NCBI GenBank assembly: GCA_938041035.1
Contig: CALHYX010000014.1
Location: forward strand, 1-64,000
Direction of reading: 5' to 3'
DNA length: 64,000 nt
Origin: an uncultured Acidimicrobiales bacterium
GTDB lineage: Bacteria > Actinomycetota > Acidimicrobiia > Acidimicrobiales > SHLQ01
Of this stretch, positions 28,040-35,698 are shown in pieces. A model generated the notes under the pieces. That model did no database searches. It had not been told where the DNA came from and saw only the letters and a list, made by a program, of their open reading frames with translations. Position 1 is the first letter of the stretch; each line of letters starts with the position of its first letter. Position numbers and translations under genes: made by a program.

Positions 28040-30870
28040 TTTCGCTCGCGATCGAACTCGCCGCTCAGGACGTACTCATCGGGCTCGTCAAGGGGCTCAC
28101 CTACGCGGCGCTCGCCGCCGGCTTCGTGCTCGTGTACCGATCGACCGGTGTGCTCAATTTCGCCCACGCCGAGACCGGCGCGCTGGGCGTGGCCATCTTC
28201 GTGTATCTGCTCGTGGGTCAGGGCTGGAACTGGTGGCTGTCGTATGCCGTGGCGGTGCTGGTGGGTGCCATCGCCGCCATGGTGATCGAGTTGATCATCG
28301 TGCGGCGCCTCTTCAACTCGCCGCGCCTGGTGTTGTTGATAGCCACCATCGGTGCGGCCCAGCTGTTGCAGGCGATCAAGATCAACCTGCCCGACGTTGT
28401 CGCGCCCGGACCCATCCCGTTGCCGTTCGACAAGGTCTTCGGTACGCCGAGGGAGTCCTCGCTGATCCTGCGACCCCGCGAATACGTCGTCATCATCGTG
28501 GTGCCCCTGTTGATCCTCGCCCTCGGCGTGTTCCTGAACCGCACCCGCTTCGGCCTCGCCGTCCGGGCCACCGCCTCAAACGCCGACACCGCCCGGATCT
28601 ACGGCACGAGCCCGCGCATCACCTCGACGATCGTGTGGACGATCAGTGGCGCGCTGGCATCGGCGACCGCCATCTTGTTTGCGCCGTTCTCCATCTCGAA
28701 CGCGGCGGCGGCGGGAACGGCCGCGCTGGCTGCCCCGTTGCTGCTTCGAGCGGTGACCGTTGGCCTGCTGGCGAAGATGAAGTCGCTGCCCATGGTGCTC
28801 GTCGGCGGTCTCGCGGTCGGGGTGGTCGAGCAGATCGTGACGGCAAACGTGGAGTCCTCGAACCGCACCATCGTCGACCTCTACCTGTTCATCGCGGTCC
28901 TCGTGGTCGTGCTGTTCGTCAACCGCGGCCGCAGCGAGGAAGCGAGCTGGTCGCTGTCGCCGCACCTCAAGCCCGTACCGGAACGGCTGCGGTCGGTGTG
29001 GTGGGTGAAGAACCTGAACCTCATCGGGTTTGGAATCCTCTTCGGCTTCTTCCTCGCCCTCGGCATCATCGTGGACTCGAACTCGAAGCTCGTCACCTGG
29101 ACCGGCATCTTGATCATCGCCATCGTCGGGGTGTCGTTGTCGCTGCTGACCGGTTGGGCCGGTCAGCTGTCCCTCGGTCACTTCGCGTTCGTGGGCCTCG
29201 GCGCCATGTCGATGATCGCCTTGACCCAGGGGAACGAGATTCCGCTCCTCGGGCGCGGTTTCGTACTCGAATGGGGACTCGCCGCGGTCATAGCGGTCGC
29301 GATCGGCGTGATCGCCGCGCTGCTCATCGGGATACCCGCGCTCCGAGTGCGGGGACTGTTCCTCGCCGTCGCCACCCTCGCGTTCGCCGTCGCGGCGGCG
29401 AACTGGTTGTTCGTCCAGGATGTGTTCACCGGTGGAAGTTCGGCCACCAAGCCGGTGGTGAAACCCATCATCGGGCCCATCGACTTCGGCGAGTCGCGCA
29501 AGGCGTACTACTTCCTGTGCCTGTTCGTGCTCGTGGCCGTCAGTGCGCTCGTGTCGCGGGTGCGCCGCACCGGAATCGGCCGCACCCTCATCGCCGTTCG
29601 CGAGAACGAAGAAGCCGCATCGGCCAGCACGGTGTCGCCGGCCCGGATGAAGCTGATCGCCTTCGCCCTCTCCGGCGGAATCGCGGCCCTCGCCGGCGTG
29701 TTGTTCATCACGTTGCAGTCGGCGATTCAGCCGGCCACCACCTTCAATCCCGAGCAGTCGATCCGCATGGTGGCGATCGCCATCATCGGCGGCCTCGGAT
29801 CGGTCGCCGGTCCGGTTCTCGGCGCGCTCTGGGTGCAGGGCGTGCCCGCGCTGTGGGGGTCGTCGCCGCCCGATCTCATCGTGTTGCTCACGAGCAGCAT
29901 CGGCCTACTCCTGCTGCTCATGTACTTCCCGGGCGGTATTCAACAGCTCGTCTACGCCTTGCGCGATGCGATCCTGTCGTTCGCCGAGAGCCGATTGCCG
30001 GAACAGACCGTCGACCTCTCCGAGACCCGAACCGTGGCGGCGGTGCCGACGCGGTCGGCGGACCGCAAGCCGCTCGCGTTGGACCAACCCGCGCTGCAGA
30101 CAACCGACGTCAGCGTTCGCTTCGGCGGCAACCGCGCGGTAAACGATGTGAGCTTCAACGTGATGCCGGGTGAGTTGGTCGGGCTCATCGGCACCAACGG
30201 CGCGGGCAAGTCGACACTGTTGAACGCGGTGAGTGGCTTCGTCCCGTCGACGGGCACCATCGAAGTGCTCGGCCGCGACGTGTCCGGGCTTCCGGCCCAC
30301 AAGCGTCACGGCCTCGGACTCGGCCGCGGGTTCCAGGCGGCCAAGCTGTACCCCGATCTCAACGTCCGCGAGACGCTGATGGTCGCGCTGGAGGCTCGGG
30401 AGAAGTCGCTCCTGGTGCCGTCGATGCTCGGCGTGCCCCCTTCGCCGCGGGCGGAGAAGGCCAAGCGCTCCGAGGCCGACGAGATCATCTCCTTCCTCGG
30501 TCTCGGCCCGTTCGCCGAGAGCTACATCGCCGGGTTGTCCACCGGTACCCGCCGCATCGTCGAGCTCGGCAATCTGCTCGCGGTCGACGCCCAGGTGCTC
30601 CTGCTCGACGAGCCCACCGGCGGCGTCGCGCAAAAGGAGACGGAGGCCTTCGGGCCGCTCATCCGCCGGATCCAGCAGGAGCTCAACGCCGCCGTCGTCG
30701 TGATCGAGCACGACATGCCGCTCGTGATGAGCATCAGCGACCGGGTGTATTGCCTGGAGGCGGGCGAGGTCATCGCCGAAGGAGACCCGGACGCGGTGCG
30801 AGACGATCCGCTGGTGATCTCGTCGTATCTCGGAACCGACGACCGGGCGATCGTTCGCAGCGACAGCTGA
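28036..30870 (+). CDS. Fused LivH-LivM-LivG branched-chain ABC transporter protein
   Basis: 944 residues from GTG at 28036. Residues 1-300 are a LivH permease (KGLTYAALAAGFVLVYRSTG, VLNFAHAETGALG). Residues about 325-635 are a LivM permease (LSLLTGWAGQLSLGHFAFVG, IGIPALRVRGLFLAVATLAFA). Residues about 685-944 are a LivG-type ATPase with Walker A GTNGAGKST, Walker B LLLDEPTGGV and H-loop IEHDMPLV. Its signature motif reads LSTGT instead of the usual LSGGQ or LSYGQ. Together with the LivF domain of the preceding fusion and either binding protein, it gives a full importer in two polypeptides plus lipoproteins. The substrate is inferred as amino acid or a related small molecule. Confidence 0.93.
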   Translation: MISLAIELAAQDVLIGLVKGLTYAALAAGFVLVYRSTGVLNFAHAETGALGVAIFVYLLVGQGWNWWLSYAVAVLVGAIAAMVIELIIVRRLFNSPRLVLLIATIGAAQLLQAIKINLPDVVAPGPIPLPFDKVFGTPRESSLILRPREYVVIIVVPLLILALGVFLNRTRFGLAVRATASNADTARIYGTSPRITSTIVWTISGALASATAILFAPFSISNAAAAGTAALAAPLLLRAVTVGLLAKMKSLPMVLVGGLAVGVVEQIVTANVESSNRTIVDLYLFIAVLVVVLFVNRGRSEEASWSLSPHLKPVPERLRSVWWVKNLNLIGFGILFGFFLALGIIVDSNSKLVTWTGILIIAIVGVSLSLLTGWAGQLSLGHFAFVGLGAMSMIALTQGNEIPLLGRGFVLEWGLAAVIAVAIGVIAALLIGIPALRVRGLFLAVATLAFAVAAANWLFVQDVFTGGSSATKPVVKPIIGPIDFGESRKAYYFLCLFVLVAVSALVSRVRRTGIGRTLIAVRENEEAASASTVSPARMKLIAFALSGGIAALAGVLFITLQSAIQPATTFNPEQSIRMVAIAIIGGLGSVAGPVLGALWVQGVPALWGSSPPDLIVLLTSSIGLLLLLMYFPGGIQQLVYALRDAILSFAESRLPEQTVDLSETRTVAAVPTRSADRKPLALDQPALQTTDVSVRFGGNRAVNDVSFNVMPGELVGLIGTNGAGKSTLLNAVSGFVPSTGTIEVLGRDVSGLPAHKRHGLGLGRGFQAAKLYPDLNVRETLMVALEAREKSLLVPSMLGVPPSPRAEKAKRSEADEIISFLGLGPFAESYIAGLSTGTRRIVELGNLLAVDAQVLLLDEPTGGVAQKETEAFGPLIRRIQQELNAAVVVIEHDMPLVMSISDRVYCLEAGEVIAEGDPDAVRDDPLVISSYLGTDDRAIVRSDS

Positions 30871-30933
30871 CCGGGTCGTCCCTGCTCGCGACAGCTCGGG
30901 TCGACGGTTCCGTAGGTGTGGCGTTCGTCACTT

Positions 30934-30962
30934 TTGACACGGGCGGTTCCCGTTGCCAGGGT
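30934..30962 (+). promoter_or_regulatory. Possible sigma-70 promoter for the second binding protein
   Basis: TTGACA at 30934-30939 is followed after 17 bases by CAGGGT, a weak -10 match. It lies 38-66 bases before the start codon at 31000. The -35 is perfect, the -10 is poor. A separate promoter here would let the binding protein be made in excess over the fused transporter. Confidence 0.35.
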
Positions 30963-30999
30963 GATGGTGAAACGTGTTCCACGCGATCGGGGGGTTGTA

Positions 31000-32643
31000 A
31001 TGCGCAGGAATCGGCAACGAAGTCAGGGCCGGACGGGCATCGTTCGAGTCGTGCTGATCGGACTCGCGATGGCGATGGTCGCCGCCGCGTGTTCCGGCGA
31101 AACCGCGACCACCGACGATGACGGTGCGACCACCGAAGCACCCACGGCGACCGAGGGCGGAACGGAGCCCGAACCCGACACGACCGAGGCCCCGGCCGAT
31201 CCCGGGGATACCTCGCCGGCCACCACGAATCCGGACAACCCGGTCTGGGCCGATCCGCGGGGACAGATCTTCAGCGACTTCCAGGCCGGCTTCGACCGCA
31301 ACCACCCGTTCCAGTCGCTCGACGAGTTCTGTTTGCCCCACGAGGCGGCCGCGTCGCTCGAGGACACCGACGCCGGCATCACCGCGACCGAAATCTCGCT
31401 GGTACACCTCCGGTCCAAGCTCGAGGACTTCGAGTCCATCGGGTTCGGTATCCCGGTCGGTGACCCCGTCGACATGTTCGAGGTGTTCGTCAACAAGGTG
31501 AACGAGGACTGCGGCGGGGTGCGCGGTCGGCAGATCAAATTGGAACTGATCGAGGTCGAGGTGCTGGGGGCCGAGGTCGAGGCCCAGCGAAACGCGGCGT
31601 GCGTCGAGGCGACGGAAGACCTGAACGCGGTCGTGATCGTCAACACCACCGGCTTCCAGGGCACCGCGGTGCTGTGCATCGTCGAAGAGCACGAGACGGC
31701 ATTCATCACCAGCCAGGGCGTCAACAGCGAATGGACCGACCGCGCCGAGGGGCGAATGGCATCGAATTCGCCGACCCTCGAGGAGAGTCTGCAGTACCTG
31801 AGCCAGGCCCTGATCGCTTCCGGTGAACTGGAAGGCAAGGTCATCGGCGTGGTGATGCCCGACGTGCCGGGTCAGCCGGAGGCGGTGCAGAGCGCGCTGA
31901 TCGAACCACTGGAGCAGGCCGGCCTCAACGTGGCGGTGAAGAGCCAGATCGGCTGTGGGGGCGGCACCACCTGCGCCGACGGCATACCCGAGGCCGTGAC
32001 CGACATGTTGTCGGCTGGCGTTGACGTGATGTTCCCGACGCTCAACGTCGTCTCGCTGCCCGGGTTCATCAGCGAGATGGTGACCCAGGGGTATCAGCCC
32101 GGCGAGGTGCAGTTCTACAACTCCGACTTCAACTCCCACGCCGGCGACCTGGTATCGAGCAAGGTGGTCTCCTTCGGTGGCGAGGCCGCGGGGCTGCTCT
32201 ACGACGGGGCGCTGATCATCGATGACGCCAACACCGGCGGAATCCGTGAACCCGAACAGGTCGACCTCCCGTTCGCCGACATGTGCCACGCCACCTATCA
32301 GGCGGGCGGCGGCGAGGTGTTCGACCCCCTCGACGTCTCCGGTTCGGGATACGGGATGACCGTCGGTGTGTGTTCGTCGCTGCGGATTGCGCTGCGGGCC
32401 ATCTATGACGCCGGCGAGAATCCGACCCGTGCAGAGGTCTACGACGCCATGCAGAACCTTGGTCCGGTGGACCTGGGCGACATGTTGCCCGGTTCGTTGG
32501 CTCCGGGGAAGGCCTCGATGCCCGACGTGATCCACAAGATGCAGTTCCGCTACCCGTGCCCGATCGAAGGGTTCGGTTTCGGCGACGAGAACACCTGCAT
32601 CGTGAACCTGGAGGGCGAGGAGTATTCGCTCATCGGCTCGTGA
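31000..32643 (+). CDS. Branched-chain-amino-acid-type ABC substrate-binding lipoprotein (paralogue)
   Basis: 547 residues from ATG at 31000, behind GGGGGG. The signal peptide ends at the lipobox VAAAC, followed by a Thr/Glu/Asp-rich linker shorter than in its paralogue. The folded part again opens with DPRGQIFSDFQAGFDRNHPF and shows FCLPHEAA, NEDCGGVRGRQ, a paired-Cys loop (GCGGGTTCADGIPEAV) and AIYDAGENPTRAEVYDAM. These match the other binding protein (23931-25643) segment by segment, so they arose by duplication of one gene. It is downstream of the fused LivHMG gene by 129 bases. Two binding proteins for one importer would widen its substrate range (inference). Confidence 0.88.
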   Translation: MRRNRQRSQGRTGIVRVVLIGLAMAMVAAACSGETATTDDDGATTEAPTATEGGTEPEPDTTEAPADPGDTSPATTNPDNPVWADPRGQIFSDFQAGFDRNHPFQSLDEFCLPHEAAASLEDTDAGITATEISLVHLRSKLEDFESIGFGIPVGDPVDMFEVFVNKVNEDCGGVRGRQIKLELIEVEVLGAEVEAQRNAACVEATEDLNAVVIVNTTGFQGTAVLCIVEEHETAFITSQGVNSEWTDRAEGRMASNSPTLEESLQYLSQALIASGELEGKVIGVVMPDVPGQPEAVQSALIEPLEQAGLNVAVKSQIGCGGGTTCADGIPEAVTDMLSAGVDVMFPTLNVVSLPGFISEMVTQGYQPGEVQFYNSDFNSHAGDLVSSKVVSFGGEAAGLLYDGALIIDDANTGGIREPEQVDLPFADMCHATYQAGGGEVFDPLDVSGSGYGMTVGVCSSLRIALRAIYDAGENPTRAEVYDAMQNLGPVDLGDMLPGSLAPGKASMPDVIHKMQFRYPCPIEGFGFGDENTCIVNLEGEEYSLIGS

Positions 32644-32653
32644 TCGCCGCGCC

Positions 32654-32713
32654 ACCCCGGTCGAGCGGGGTCACCGCCGGGCCCATCGACTGGGCCCATC
32701 GACTGGGGCCGGC
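32654..32713 (+). terminator. Hairpins after the second binding-protein gene
   Basis: A perfect 6-bp stem (ACCCCG/CGGGGT, 32654-32671) is followed by a second possible stem pairing GCCGG at 32676 with CCGGC at 32709. That stem spans two direct copies of GCCCATCGACTGG. There is no T-run, so termination is only suggested. Confidence 0.35.
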
Positions 32714-32739
32714 GGACGGTCGTCGGCTAAACAACGCCG

Positions 32740-33414
32740 GTGACCAGCGGTAACGAAAACGACCGCGCACGCGCGGCGATCGAGTTCGCCGCGGAACTGC
32801 GGCACCTGCTGCGCCAGATCCATGGCTCGGCCCCCAGTACCGACCAGCTGGTGGCCGGGGTCGACGCGGTGCGCGCCCTGCGGGCCGAGCTGGATGCCCC
32901 CGAGGTGGCGCCCTGGTACCGGTACGAAGATGATTCGGAAGGCTCCGCCGACCCGGAGGTCGTCGCCGCGCTACGCCGCCAACGGTTCCGGGAGAAGAGT
33001 TTGTTCCGGGGTACCACCCAGCCCCTCGCCGTGCCGATGGTCGCCGACGTCGAAGTCGTCGACGGCGAGCGCCGCATCGTCGGCCGCGTGAACGTGGACC
33101 CGATGTATGAGGGTCCGCCCGGCGCCGTGCACGGTGGCTACGTGGCCGGCCTGTTCGACGACATGCTCGGCGCCGCCCAACGTCTCTCGGAAGGCATGAG
33201 CGGCGTTACCGGCAAACTCACCGTTCGCTACCGGAGACCCACCCCGCTCGGCGTCGATCTGCGGTTCGAGGCGTGGCTCCAGGACGAGCGCGATCGCTCG
33301 ATGACCGCCCGGGCGCGGTGCGTTGCCGACGGCGAGGTGACGGCGGAGGCCGAGGCGTTGTTCATCCGGGTCGACCTCGCCAAGATGGCCCAGGGTGAGC
33401 GTTCCGATGACTGA
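32740..33414 (+). CDS. PaaI-type hotdog thioesterase
   Basis: 224 residues from GTG at 32740, with no clear ribosome binding site. The C-terminal 130 residues form a hotdog domain with the PaaI signature PPGAVHGGYVAGLFDDMLG (HGG motif with Asp) and the strand GKLTVRYRRPTPLGVDLRFEAW. The N-terminal 90 residues are helical, as in several actinobacterial acyl-CoA thioesterases. It probably hydrolyses an acyl-CoA in the cytoplasm; the acyl group is not predictable. The stop lies inside the start of the phosphatase gene, so the two are probably cotranscribed. Confidence 0.85.
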   Translation: MTSGNENDRARAAIEFAAELRHLLRQIHGSAPSTDQLVAGVDAVRALRAELDAPEVAPWYRYEDDSEGSADPEVVAALRRQRFREKSLFRGTTQPLAVPMVADVEVVDGERRIVGRVNVDPMYEGPPGAVHGGYVAGLFDDMLGAAQRLSEGMSGVTGKLTVRYRRPTPLGVDLRFEAWLQDERDRSMTARARCVADGEVTAEAEALFIRVDLAKMAQGERSDD

Positions 33415-33946
33415 CCCGGTGCCCCACATCCTATTTCTGTGCACCGGAAACGCGGCCCGCTCGGTAATGGCGCGGGCACTGTTTCGAGACCGCACCGGCG
33501 ACCGGTTCGAAACCAGTTCGGCGGGCACGCTCGTGATCGACGGGCAACCGATGAGCACCAGAACGCGCAACGCGCTGGCCCGGTACGACCTGGCCGACCC
33601 CGATCACCGGAGCACCCAGCTCACCCGACGACACGCCGCGCGCGCCGACCTGATCGTGGCGATGGAACCGAGCCACATCTCGTGGACCCGAAAGCAGATG
33701 CCATCGGCTGCGGCCCACACCGGAACCCTGCCCCGGCTGTTGCGGACGCTCGGCGCGACCAGCGGGTCGCTCGCCGACCGGGTCGCCGAACTACGCCTCG
33801 CCGAGGTTGACATCGAGACCTGGGAAGAGGTGGTCGACCCCGCCGGCGGGGATCAGGTCGTGTTCGACGCGTGTGTCGACGAGATCTCCGGGCACATCGA
33901 CGGACTCATCGAACTGTTGATCGAGCACCCGGGTCACGAATCATGA
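33407..33946 (+). CDS. Low-molecular-weight protein tyrosine phosphatase family
   Basis: 179 residues from ATG at 33407, which overlaps the thioesterase stop by eight bases; a GTG at 33395 is a less likely start. The active-site P-loop LFLCTGNAARSVMA gives the C(X)5R motif at the N-terminus. The general-acid Asp is probably in EEVVDPAGGD near the C-terminus. The family includes tyrosine phosphatases and arsenate reductases. The lack of arsenic genes nearby favours a phosphatase, but a related role in cell-wall precursor metabolism cannot be excluded. Confidence 0.87.
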   Translation: MTDPVPHILFLCTGNAARSVMARALFRDRTGDRFETSSAGTLVIDGQPMSTRTRNALARYDLADPDHRSTQLTRRHAARADLIVAMEPSHISWTRKQMPSAAAHTGTLPRLLRTLGATSGSLADRVAELRLAEVDIETWEEVVDPAGGDQVVFDACVDEISGHIDGLIELLIEHPGHES

Positions 33947-33970
33947 CCGGTTCACCATGACCACTTCACG

Positions 33971-34873
33971 ATGAGCACGCTACGTATCGCCTCGCTCGTT
34001 CCGGCCGCGACCGACCTGGTGGCCGCGCTTGGGCTCGCCGGGAATCTGGTGGGTGTCTCCCACGAGTGCGATCATCCGGCCGCCGCCGGTTTGCCGGTGC
34101 TCACCACGTCGTCCATCCCGGCCGCGGGTGCGAGCGTCGAGGTCGACCCCGCCGCGGTCGACGCCGCGGTGAGTGCCACGATCGCCGCCGGCGAATCGCT
34201 GTATCGGGTCGACCGCGAGCGCCTCGCCGCGCTGACGCCCGACGTCGTCGTGAGCCAGGACATCTGCGATGTCTGCGCGGTGAGCGGTTCCGAGGTCGTC
34301 GATGGGGTGCCTCCGGGGGCCGACCTGATCACCCTGCACGCGACCAGCCTCGACGGCCTCGCCGACGACGTTGGCCGGCTGGCCGAGCGGCTGGGGGTGG
34401 GGGAGCGGGCGGAGGAGTGTCTCGCCGACCTCACGGCGCGCCGTTCGCGCGTTCACTCCGGACCGCGACCGAGCGTCGTCGCACTCGAGTGGGGCGACCC
34501 GCCCTTCCTCGGCGGGCACTGGGTGCCCGAACTGATCGACGCGGCGGGCGGCGTCCACCTGTTGGGCCGGCCGGGCGAACCCTCCCGTCGCTCCACGTGG
34601 GCCGAGATCACCGAAGCCGACCCCGACGTCGTCATCTTCTTGCCGTGCGGCTACCAGCTCGACGTGGCCGTCGCGGAGGCCGAGCGGTTGATCGCCGGTC
34701 CCGCAGCCGACCTGCGGGCCCTTCGGGAGGGCCGGTTCTGGGTAGCCCACGCCAACCGCCTATTTTCTCGGTGCACCCTCGTGGCGTCTGCGGCGATCGA
34801 CGTCGTGTCCAATATCCTGCTCGAAGCCCCCGTCGCCCCCGCCGATGCAACGTGTCTGAGATCACCGACCTGA
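33971..34873 (+). CDS. Cobalamin-binding (BtuF-like) protein without signal peptide
   Basis: 300 residues. The type III substrate-binding fold of BtuF/FepB is recognisable: the opening RIASLVPAATDLVAALGLAGNLVGVSHECD, the DVVVSQDICDVCAVS segment, PSVVALEWGDPPFLGGHWVPELIDAAGG, and the end block GRFWVAHANRLFSR. Unlike transport proteins it has no signal peptide or lipobox, so it is probably cytoplasmic. Such orphan proteins are often annotated as cobalamin-binding, and no B12 permease is nearby. Three ATG codons in short near-repeats precede it (ATGACCGGTTCACC, ATGACCACTTCACG). The third is the chosen start. Its end overlaps the hemolysin III gene by 22 bases. Confidence 0.78.
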   Translation: MSTLRIASLVPAATDLVAALGLAGNLVGVSHECDHPAAAGLPVLTTSSIPAAGASVEVDPAAVDAAVSATIAAGESLYRVDRERLAALTPDVVVSQDICDVCAVSGSEVVDGVPPGADLITLHATSLDGLADDVGRLAERLGVGERAEECLADLTARRSRVHSGPRPSVVALEWGDPPFLGGHWVPELIDAAGGVHLLGRPGEPSRRSTWAEITEADPDVVIFLPCGYQLDVAVAEAERLIAGPAADLRALREGRFWVAHANRLFSRCTLVASAAIDVVSNILLEAPVAPADATCLRSPT

Positions 34874-35553
34874 ACATCCCCGACCACATCCTCTCGCCAT
34901 CGGTCGAGCGAGCGTTGACCCGACCTCGGCCGCGTTGGCGCGGGTTCCTGCACAAGTGGGCGTTCGTTGTCTCGGTGCCCTTCATCGTCGTCCTCGCATT
35001 CCTGGCCGACACGGGCCTCGAGCGGTTCAGCGCCATCATGTTCGGCCTCGGCAACTCGGTGATGCTCGGGGTCAGCGCGCTCGTGCACTACAAACCCTGG
35101 AGCGCCGAGCGATTCCACCTGTTGTTTCGGCTCGACCACAGCGCCATCTTCTTCTGCATGGGCGCCACCTCGACACCGTTCATACTCCTGGGCCTCGAAG
35201 GTCGCGCCCGCATCGTCATCATCTCGTGGTTCTGGATCGGCTCGCTGTTCGGCATCGCCATGGAGTGGCTGCCGTTTCACCCGCCCCGCGGGCTCATGAA
35301 CACGATGTATCTCACCCTGGGCTGGGGGGTGATCGTCGCGGTCCCGTGGCTGTGGGATGGGCTCGGCCCCACCGGTTTCTGGCTGTTGATCGGGGGCGGT
35401 GCGGTGTACACCGTCGGTGCGCTGGTGGTGGGATTTCAGTTCCCGGACCCCGACCCCCACGTGTTTGGCTACCACGAGATCTGGCACACGATGGTCGTTA
35501 TCGGCGCGCTAACTCACACCGTGCTGGTCGTCGGCGTCCTCCTTCCCCGGTAG
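34852..35553 (+). CDS. Hemolysin III (YqfA/PAQR-like) membrane protein
   Basis: 233 residues from GTG at 34852. Seven hydrophobic helices are spaced as in the HlyIII family. The conserved elements are present: SALVHYKPW and HLLFRLDHSAIFF with the Asp-His-Ser core in the second and third helices, a Phe-Met-Gly turn, and the closing HEIWHTMV with the two His. In the PAQR relatives these residues hold zinc in a ceramidase-like site. The cellular role of bacterial members is uncertain despite the name. No lipid genes adjoin it. Confidence 0.88.
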   Translation: MSEITDLNIPDHILSPSVERALTRPRPRWRGFLHKWAFVVSVPFIVVLAFLADTGLERFSAIMFGLGNSVMLGVSALVHYKPWSAERFHLLFRLDHSAIFFCMGATSTPFILLGLEGRARIVIISWFWIGSLFGIAMEWLPFHPPRGLMNTMYLTLGWGVIVAVPWLWDGLGPTGFWLLIGGGAVYTVGALVVGFQFPDPDPHVFGYHEIWHTMVVIGALTHTVLVVGVLLPR

Positions 35554-35698
35554 CTCGCCGGTAGCGCCCCGTTTACCTCCCCGCCGGCCCCGCAAAACCA
35601 TCGTCCCTTCGGGTCAGATTTCGCCGTTTGGCGCCGATAGGTGGCCGAGGGATCGAACCGATCCCTGCTGCCGGGCTTGGCCTGTTGAGGACGCTGGG

